Below, in pieces: positions 21,535 to 25,934 of a stretch of 25,934 bases of DNA. The notes below the pieces were generated by a model. The model searched no databases. It worked only from the letters and a program-made list of their open reading frames with translations, and had not been told where the DNA came from. Location: positions 1 through 25,934 of the forward strand of contig DAHWUP010000009.1 of NCBI GenBank assembly GCA_027334565.1, given 5' to 3'. A program made the position numbers and the translations under genes. Source of the DNA: Candidatus Levyibacteriota bacterium (GTDB taxonomy: Bacteria; Patescibacteria; Microgenomatia; Levybacterales; UBA12049). How positions within the stretch are numbered: the first letter of the stretch is position 1; each line of letters begins with the position of its first letter.

Positions 21535-22986
21535 ATGTCAAAGGCCCTGCAAAATATGTTTTTATTTATTTTTTTTTGTGTCTCGATTTTCCTGATAATA
21601 TTTGTCTACACCAGAGGAATACTTTTTTACGATGAGGGTTGGGTCATACACCCCGCACAAAGGGTTTTGCAGGGCGATGTTCCTTATCGGAATTTTCACT
21701 ATATTTATACTCCCGGGTCATTATATATAACCGCATTAAGTTTTATTATGTTCGGCAAGTCAATTCTTGCCACCAGAATAATGGCGTTTATTTTTACGAT
21801 TATTTCGATCTTAACAATCTTTCAAATTTCAAAAATTCTTAAGTTTAATTTAATCTCTTTGCTTGTTGCGATTTTGATGTTTATCGTTTGGTTGCCCCTG
21901 CACATCAACTTTTCCTGGCCAGTGGTGTACTCCACCGGTTTTTATTTGCTTAGCCTTTATAGTTTATTGATTTTTTACAAGAACAAAGCTAATAGCTATT
22001 TGTTTTTAGCTGCGGTCTGCGGCTTTTTGACGTTCTTTTTTAAACAGAATTTTGGTGCGGCTGCTTTTTTATCCTCTTTGATTATCATATTTATTACCGA
22101 TAATAAAGACAGGTTTAGATCGCTAGGCTACTACCTGGTAGGTTTTTTGGTTCCGTCACTCATTTGGCTTGGGTACCTGGTCCTTTCAAAATCGTTTATT
22201 CCCTTTTTAAACGATACTTATTATCTTTTATGGTTGGGTAGAGGGGTCCAATCGACTCCTTTTATCTATCTTGCGCCGATATTATCCGAAATTGCCAAAA
22301 CCTCCCTGTATCTTATGCCGTTATTGATTTCGTTATCTGCTTTGTATCTACTAAAAAATAATAACAGGATTCTTTTTGCGATACCGATATTTACGGGTTT
22401 ATTCTATTTATTCGGAATAAGACCAACCACCGATTTTACGCACTATATCCCCCTTATCGCTATATCGGGACTTTCCCTAGGTGTCATATTGACAAAAATA
22501 ACACAAAAACGGCTAAAAATTTTTATCGGCTTTCTATCCTTTATTTTGATAGTTCTGGGGTTATATACGGCTTTTTTTCGTGGATATTATACCTGGAATC
22601 CGACAATTTTAAATTATGACAAGACTATTAATAATAACCGTATCGGTATTTATGTTGATTCAAAATCAAAATACGACATAACATACCTGGAAAATTTGGT
22701 AAACAGTACTACCAATAAATCGGACTATGTTTTTATCGAAAAATTTTCACCGTTGCTTTATTTTATCCTGGACAGAAAAAATCCAACGCCTTACGAATTT
22801 ATCAGCCCATATCTGTCATCCAAAAATGCGCAGCAGGAAATCATTGAGGCCCTAAAAGATAAAAAAGTCAAGCTTATCATCTCGGACTTTTCCGTTGAAA
22901 ACAGCAATTATTTATTGTCTTTATATATCCGTAATAATTATCAGGAAAAAAATTTCAAAGACTTTGAAATCTGGGTCAAGAAGTAA
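21535..22986 (+). CDS. GT-C-like membrane glycosyltransferase (ArnT/PMT family fold)
   Basis: A 483-residue membrane protein with about ten to twelve helices and a C-terminal soluble tail (about 360-483). After the first helix comes YDEGWVIHPAQRVLQGDVPY and YTPGSLY, the acidic first-loop and Y-x-PG pattern of dolichyl/undecaprenyl-phosphate-sugar transferases (PF13231/PF02366 type). Asp/Glu in DEG is the likely catalytic base. It would move a sugar from a lipid carrier to an envelope acceptor on the outer face. The tail holds mixed strands and helices (IEKFSPLLYFIL; KLIISDFSVENSNY). The acceptor is unknown. The ATG lies at the predicted transcript start. Confidence 0.8.
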   Translation: MSKALQNMFLFIFFCVSIFLIIFVYTRGILFYDEGWVIHPAQRVLQGDVPYRNFHYIYTPGSLYITALSFIMFGKSILATRIMAFIFTIISILTIFQISKILKFNLISLLVAILMFIVWLPLHINFSWPVVYSTGFYLLSLYSLLIFYKNKANSYLFLAAVCGFLTFFFKQNFGAAAFLSSLIIIFITDNKDRFRSLGYYLVGFLVPSLIWLGYLVLSKSFIPFLNDTYYLLWLGRGVQSTPFIYLAPILSEIAKTSLYLMPLLISLSALYLLKNNNRILFAIPIFTGLFYLFGIRPTTDFTHYIPLIAISGLSLGVILTKITQKRLKIFIGFLSFILIVLGLYTAFFRGYYTWNPTILNYDKTINNNRIGIYVDSKSKYDITYLENLVNSTTNKSDYVFIEKFSPLLYFILDRKNPTPYEFISPYLSSKNAQQEIIEALKDKKVKLIISDFSVENSNYLLSLYIRNNYQEKNFKDFEIWVKK

Positions 22987-23045
22987 TCAGAGAAAATGGG
23001 GCTGAAAACGTTGCTTCTTAAGGCTTGTCATGTTAATTGGTTCTG
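22987..23045. other. Short gap before the tRNA-Pro/tRNA-Leu pair
   Basis: Nothing recognised. With the two tRNAs it makes up the protein-gene-free stretch 22987-23354. The gap 23275-23354 holds an imperfect inverted repeat (CTCGA near 23283 with TCGAG near 23309), also of unknown use. Confidence 0.4.
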
Positions 23046-23117
23046 TCGGGGACCAGGGAATTGAACCCTGCGCCTTCCGGTCCCAAACCGGACGTTCTTC
23101 CGATGAACTAGTCCCCG
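23046..23117 (-). tRNA. tRNA-Pro (TGG)
   Basis: Acceptor CGGGGAC/GTCCCCG, D-stem GTTC/GAAC, anticodon stem TCCGG/CCGGA. Loop TTTGGGA gives anticodon TGG (CCA). T-arm CAGGG, loop TTCAATT, CCCTG. Discriminator A, no CCA encoded. Confidence 0.94.
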
Positions 23118-23189
23118 AATTTAACGAAGCTGCCATACGCTACATTCCGACGCCCAATTTACGACAAAACAGCTTAAATTACGATGAAG

Positions 23190-23274
23190 TGCCGCGAGAG
23201 AGAGTCGAACTCTCACGCCCGATGAAGGGCAAAGGCTCTTAAGGCCCTCGTGTCTGCCATTCCACCACCGCGGC
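23190..23274 (-). tRNA. tRNA-Leu (TAA), class II
   Basis: An 85-nt tRNA with a long variable arm (TTTGCCC, loop, GGGCG). Acceptor GCCGCGG/TCGCGGC, anticodon stem AGGGC/GCCTT. Loop CTTAAGA gives anticodon TAA (TTA). T-arm GAGAG, loop TTCGACT, CTCTC. Discriminator A, no CCA encoded. It lies 72 bp upstream of tRNA-Pro on the same strand, so the two may share a transcript. Confidence 0.93.
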
Positions 23275-23354
23275 ACGTATAGACTCGACCCCAAAAAATT
23301 GAGGCAGGGATCGAGACTAACGTACCATAATTTTACCTAAAGTGCGTAATTTAA

Positions 23355-24323
23355 TCAACCGTGCTTGGGTGGGGTAACCCCAATAGAAGTCAACGAATAA
23401 TCCAAAAGGTCCTTCATTTCCCCCCTTCGGTCGTCACTGCCTAAAAGAACCGCGATTATTTTTTGTCCGTCATAATCAAGGTATGTTACAAGGCAAAGCC
23501 CCGCTTCGGGAGTATAGCCGTCTTTTACTCCTTTTACCCCAGGATAGCTTGAAATCAGATTCGTCTCATTTTCCAAATCATACTCCTTATGGGTTGCAGT
23601 CCCAACAATCGTATGGTCAAATGTGGCCACAACCTTATCGAAAAGAGGAAATTTGGATAATGCGTACTGGGTCATAACCAGTAAATCGTAGGCGGTAGTA
23701 TATTGATTGCCGTCGCCCTCAAGACCGGTGGGATTGGTGAAATTGGTATTGTTAAGACCCAACGCTTTTGCCTTTTGATTCATAGCGATGATGAATGCTT
23801 TACGACCTCCCGGGTAATTACTAGCCAGTGTCTCTGCGGCATCGTTACCCGAATGTAATATCATCCCGTACAAAAGGTCCTGCAATGATAATTTTTCTCC
23901 CGCCGTTAAACCCATCGAATCTTCTCCCACCAGATCCTGCTGCGTAACAAGATAATCATCGTCCGGTTTCTGATTCTCCAAAGCTACAATCGCGGTCATT
24001 ATTTTGGTCAAGGAGGCCATAGGCAATTCCATGTTAGGACTTTTCTCGTATAACACACGGTTTGTGGTCGTATCGAATACCAAAGCGGATTTGGCCGTTA
24101 TCTGTGGTTTGCTGTCATTACCGAAAATTAAGTGGCTCAATGTCGGCAGCCATACGCTGATCGTCGAAACTTCCTTATTGTCGCTGATGTTCAAAAAATC
24201 AGGGAGTGGTGAAACCACAATATTATTCTCATTGATGTTTCGCGAATACAACCGGTATGTAAAAAAGCTTAAAGGAATTAAAATAATGATAAGAAACACC
24301 AAAAAAATAATTTTTTTCTTCAC
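23355..24323 (-). CDS. D-alanyl-D-alanine carboxypeptidase (penicillin-binding, peptidase S11)
   Basis: A 322-residue membrane-anchored enzyme that trims the terminal D-Ala from peptidoglycan stem peptides. One N-terminal helix (about 4-24) anchors it outside. Motifs: SxxK as S104-L-T-K107, SxN as S158-G-N160 (MILHSGNDAAE), and a third motif K267-D-G269, where the family has KTG. The surrounding GYTPEAG is typical S11. The C-terminal amphipathic domain of DacA is absent, so it is the short form. The start is GTG 24323, with TGTAAAAT about 10 nt upstream and no Shine-Dalgarno. It is divergent from the EF-like gene. The stop is TGA. Confidence 0.9.
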   Translation of the reverse strand: MKKKIIFLVFLIIILIPLSFFTYRLYSRNINENNIVVSPLPDFLNISDNKEVSTISVWLPTLSHLIFGNDSKPQITAKSALVFDTTTNRVLYEKSPNMELPMASLTKIMTAIVALENQKPDDDYLVTQQDLVGEDSMGLTAGEKLSLQDLLYGMILHSGNDAAETLASNYPGGRKAFIIAMNQKAKALGLNNTNFTNPTGLEGDGNQYTTAYDLLVMTQYALSKFPLFDKVVATFDHTIVGTATHKEYDLENETNLISSYPGVKGVKDGYTPEAGLCLVTYLDYDGQKIIAVLLGSDDRRGEMKDLLDYSLTSIGVTPPKHG

Positions 24324-24369
24324 AAAATATTATTTTACATGATTTTAAGTTGAAGCACTAGAATAATTT

Positions 24370-24378
24370 TGCTATCAT
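24370..24378 (+). promoter_or_regulatory. Extended -10 of the EF-like gene
   Basis: TGCTATCAT (24370-24378) predicts transcription from about 24385 and therefore an 85-nt leader, the longest seen in the window. Confidence 0.45.
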
Positions 24379-24425
24379 ACGACTTGCTACCCCTAATTAG
24401 CAATTCGCCCATTAAGGGTAAAAGG

Positions 24426-24457
24426 GCCTCCGGCTCAGAGAGCCTCTGGCTCGGAGA
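24426..24457 (+). repeat. Tandem 16-bp repeat in the EF-like gene leader
   Basis: GCCTCYGGCTCRGAGA occurs twice in tandem (24426-24441, 24442-24457), differing at two positions. Each unit can fold as a small CTC/GAG hairpin. The second ends 13 nt before the TTG start and close to the GGTGAG ribosome binding site, so folding could affect initiation. Confidence 0.6.
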
Positions 24458-24470
24458 TGGGGTGAGAAGT

Positions 24471-24722
24471 TTGGCAGACAAAGATTTGGTCGGAAAAGTA
24501 TCACATTATTACGATAAAATTGGAGTCGCGGTGATTGCCTTGACCAAAAGTATAAAGCTAGGGGACGAGCTTAAGTTTGTTCACGGTGACAATAGTTTCA
24601 AGCAAACGGTTGAGTCGATGCAGCTTGAACATGAACAAATCACAAGCGGCAAAAAAGGCCAAGAGATAGCCGTCAAAATCGACAAGGTGGCAAAGCCGGG
24701 TACACAAGTTTATCTGGAATAA
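24471..24722 (+). CDS. Small EF-Tu-domain-II-like protein
   Basis: An 83-residue protein resembling the isolated beta-barrel domain II of translational GTPases: GKVSHYYDKIGVAVIALTK, then KLGDELKFVHG, then MQLEHEQITSGKKGQ, then KVAKPGTQVYL. It has no GTPase domain. Stand-alone proteins of this type are annotated in CPR bacteria and archaea as elongation-factor-like; the function is unknown. The frame is open to 24369, but the upstream part is the tandem-repeat leader; TTG 24471 follows GGGGTGAG and gives the compact domain. tRNA-Gln starts 15 bp after the stop, so one transcript could cover both. Confidence 0.78.
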   Translation: MADKDLVGKVSHYYDKIGVAVIALTKSIKLGDELKFVHGDNSFKQTVESMQLEHEQITSGKKGQEIAVKIDKVAKPGTQVYLE

Positions 24723-24737
24723 AAACATTCAATTCAT

Positions 24738-24808
24738 TGCCGGATCGTCTAATGGTAGGACAACGGACTTTGGATCCGTTTATTTTGGTTCGAATCCAAG
24801 TCCGGCAG
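24738..24808 (+). tRNA. tRNA-Gln (TTG), occupied as an integration site
   Basis: Acceptor TGCCGGA/TCCGGCA, D-stem GTCT/GGAC, anticodon stem ACGGA/TCCGT. Loop CTTTGGA gives anticodon TTG (CAA). T-arm TTTGG, loop TTCGAAT, CCAAG. Discriminator G, no CCA encoded. The 3' 29 bases (24780-24808) are also the antisense of the recombinase C-terminus. Confidence 0.94.
24780..24808. mobile_element. Left attachment region of an element integrated in tRNA-Gln
   Basis: The recombinase reading frame continues from element DNA into the tRNA 3' half, which supplies its last residues (AAGLGFEPK) and the stop. The tRNA stays whole, so the element lies to the right. The exact core and the partner site are not visible in the window. 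Confidence 0.6.
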
Positions 24809-25934
24809 CTAAGTTCCCCTGATGAGCACAAAAATACTCGTTTAGCTTGATATACTGGGCTAAATGCGGTGTTCCAGAAACCAATTCCTGATAAGTCGGT
24901 GCTTTATCAAATAAAACTCCAAAATATGATGCTTTTTGAAGCGGATCTTTAGTCTTAAGCAGTAACTCATCCAAGTGTTCCAGAAAATACTTAACATAAG
25001 CCATAACTACCTTAATATCATATCCTTTTGCTTGATTTGCTTTTTCTTCTATTAACTTTGTAATATCGTTTTTCATTGTACTTACTTCGTTTTCTATGTA
25101 TTTTATTGCTGTTTCAGAAGTTAAGTATTTGATCTTACTAAGCGTCATTGCAATTTGAGAATTTAAATCCTTTATCTTTTGATCAATACTGATTTCATCT
25201 TTAACTGATTCCTCATTTCTTTTATACCATTCATCAATTACTGCCTTTGTTAGTTCATCAGTGAAACCTTTTGCTATATCAATATTTTTAACAAAATTTA
25301 TTATTGTGTCTTCAAAATCTTTTTTAGGAACTCTGAAATAATGTCCTCTTTTATTGCAATGATACGCCGGATAATATTTACCAAGCCTTCCTCTTGAAGC
25401 ACTACCAAAGAGAGGCTTTGCGCAATGTGGGCACATCACAATCTTTCTATATGCAAAATCTGCATTTCTCACACCTTTTTTAATTAAGTATTCCGGTGTT
25501 TTTCTTTTTAGAATTGTAATCTCTCCGTAATTATCTTGTATAATTACTTTTCCTCTGTTTGCCTTATTAAACATTTCAATCGAAATAAGTCCTTCGTATT
25601 TTGCTTTAAAAGGTCTTCCTTGCGTCCATTTTTCAGAACTGACTCCGGCATAGGTAGTATTTTGAATATATCTCCAAAAGCCTTTAATGTTTAATTTGTT
25701 TCCTCCGATTTGTCCGATAACGTTGGTTCTGTCTTTAGGATCTCGTCTTAAATCAATTCTTGTTTTAAAACCTAAGTTATTTATTCTTTCAACAATTTGC
25801 CTATCGGTTAAATTTCCCTGACATCTTAATTCAAACATTTTAATAATCCATAAAGATTCTTGTGGTTCTGGTTTTAACAAAACTCTTTTACCATTAGATG
25901 TTTCTACCTTTTCATTAACATATCCAAAGGGAGC
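24780..25934 (-). CDS. Large serine recombinase, C-terminal part (gene continues beyond window)
   Basis: At least 384 residues of a site-specific large serine integrase. The frame is open to the window edge: the visible start APFGYVNEKVE is the join between the catalytic domain and the recombinase domain. In order: recombinase domain PF07508 (PFGY, then LTDRQIVERINNLG and FWRYIQNTTYAGV), zinc-ribbon PF13408 (CPHC, then a later C in YHCNKRGH), a long coiled coil (DQKIKDLNSQIAMTLSKIKY region) and a short tail. The N-terminal resolvase domain with its catalytic Ser is outside. It catalyses integration and excision of the element joined to tRNA-Gln. The AT-rich coding is unlike the gene to its left. 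Confidence 0.92.
   Translation of the reverse strand, partial: APFGYVNEKVETSNGKRVLLKPEPQESLWIIKMFELRCQGNLTDRQIVERINNLGFKTRIDLRRDPKDRTNVIGQIGGNKLNIKGFWRYIQNTTYAGVSSEKWTQGRPFKAKYEGLISIEMFNKANRGKVIIQDNYGEITILKRKTPEYLIKKGVRNADFAYRKIVMCPHCAKPLFGSASRGRLGKYYPAYHCNKRGHYFRVPKKDFEDTIINFVKNIDIAKGFTDELTKAVIDEWYKRNEESVKDEISIDQKIKDLNSQIAMTLSKIKYLTSETAIKYIENEVSTMKNDITKLIEEKANQAKGYDIKVVMAYVKYFLEHLDELLLKTKDPLQKASYFGVLFDKAPTYQELVSGTPHLAQYIKLNEYFCAHQGNLAAGLGFEPK

Noticed and set aside
23030..23242. Plus-strand 70-codon frame containing VGDQGIEPCAFRS
   Set aside because: It lies across tRNA-Pro and tRNA-Leu antisense; no promoter, no family.
1..25934. Alternative genetic code with UGA as glycine
   Set aside because: TGA ends the 203-residue gene (19010) and the carboxypeptidase (23355) at natural positions, and core genes show no internal TGA.

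Overview
The window looks like a piece of a small-genome bacterial chromosome, most likely a Candidate Phyla Radiation (Patescibacteria) member, possibly Microgenomates. This rests on the gene mix (TypA, RarA, a Y-family polymerase, MacAB-type export, long membrane glycosyltransferases, many small unknown proteins), short intergenic gaps, and promoters that place transcription starts on or just before start codons. The lineage is inference, because no rRNA is present. TGA acts as a stop for at least two genes (19010 and 23355), so the standard bacterial code (table 11) fits and the UGA=Gly code of some CPR lineages does not.

Layout. 1-71: tRNA-Lys, cut by the window edge. 143-1171: an acyltransferase-3 membrane protein. 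1411-7712: a tight operon of membrane-fusion adaptor, ABC ATPase, FtsX/MacB-type permease and a 1111-residue protein that joins a flippase-like membrane domain, a DUF2079-like membrane domain and an alpha/beta hydrolase. 7735-8541: an ATP-cone plus Mrr-like nuclease, tail-to-tail with a Y-family DNA polymerase (8538-9776, minus). 10003-10894: two small unknown proteins. 10898-12597 (minus): an anchored surface protein and a polysaccharide deacetylase. 12686-17296: TypA/BipA, two HAD-family phosphatases and RarA.

17297-20451 is accessory. It holds a tRNA-His with abnormal D- and T-loops, a phospholipase-D-like protein, and then a visibly AT-rich island of unknown minus-strand genes between repeated, decayed fragments of one small reading frame (three copies) and a duplicated divergent promoter. 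The island ends at tRNA-Arg. 20524-23274 has a six-to-eight-helix membrane protein, a GT-C-like membrane glycosyltransferase and tRNA-Gly, tRNA-Pro and tRNA-Leu. 23355-24722 has a D,D-carboxypeptidase and a small EF-Tu-domain-II-like protein with a structured leader. From 24738 on, tRNA-Gln is the insertion site of a mobile element: a serine recombinase runs in from the right and its last residues are encoded by the antisense of the tRNA 3' half.

Working together: the cell-surface genes (acyltransferase, MacAB-like exporter, deacetylase, carboxypeptidase, glycosyltransferases) suggest heavy investment in envelope modification. The DNA genes (DinB-like, RarA, ATP-cone nuclease, PLD-like) suggest damage tolerance or defence. 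Two signals run through the whole window. One is the recurrent leaderless promoter (extended -10 TGNTATAAT, or -35/-10 with 17-bp spacing, about 7 nt before an ATG, GTG or TTG). The other is the use of tRNA genes as borders of foreign DNA. The best candidates for something undescribed are the remodelled tRNA-His and the repeated frame/promoter modules of the island.
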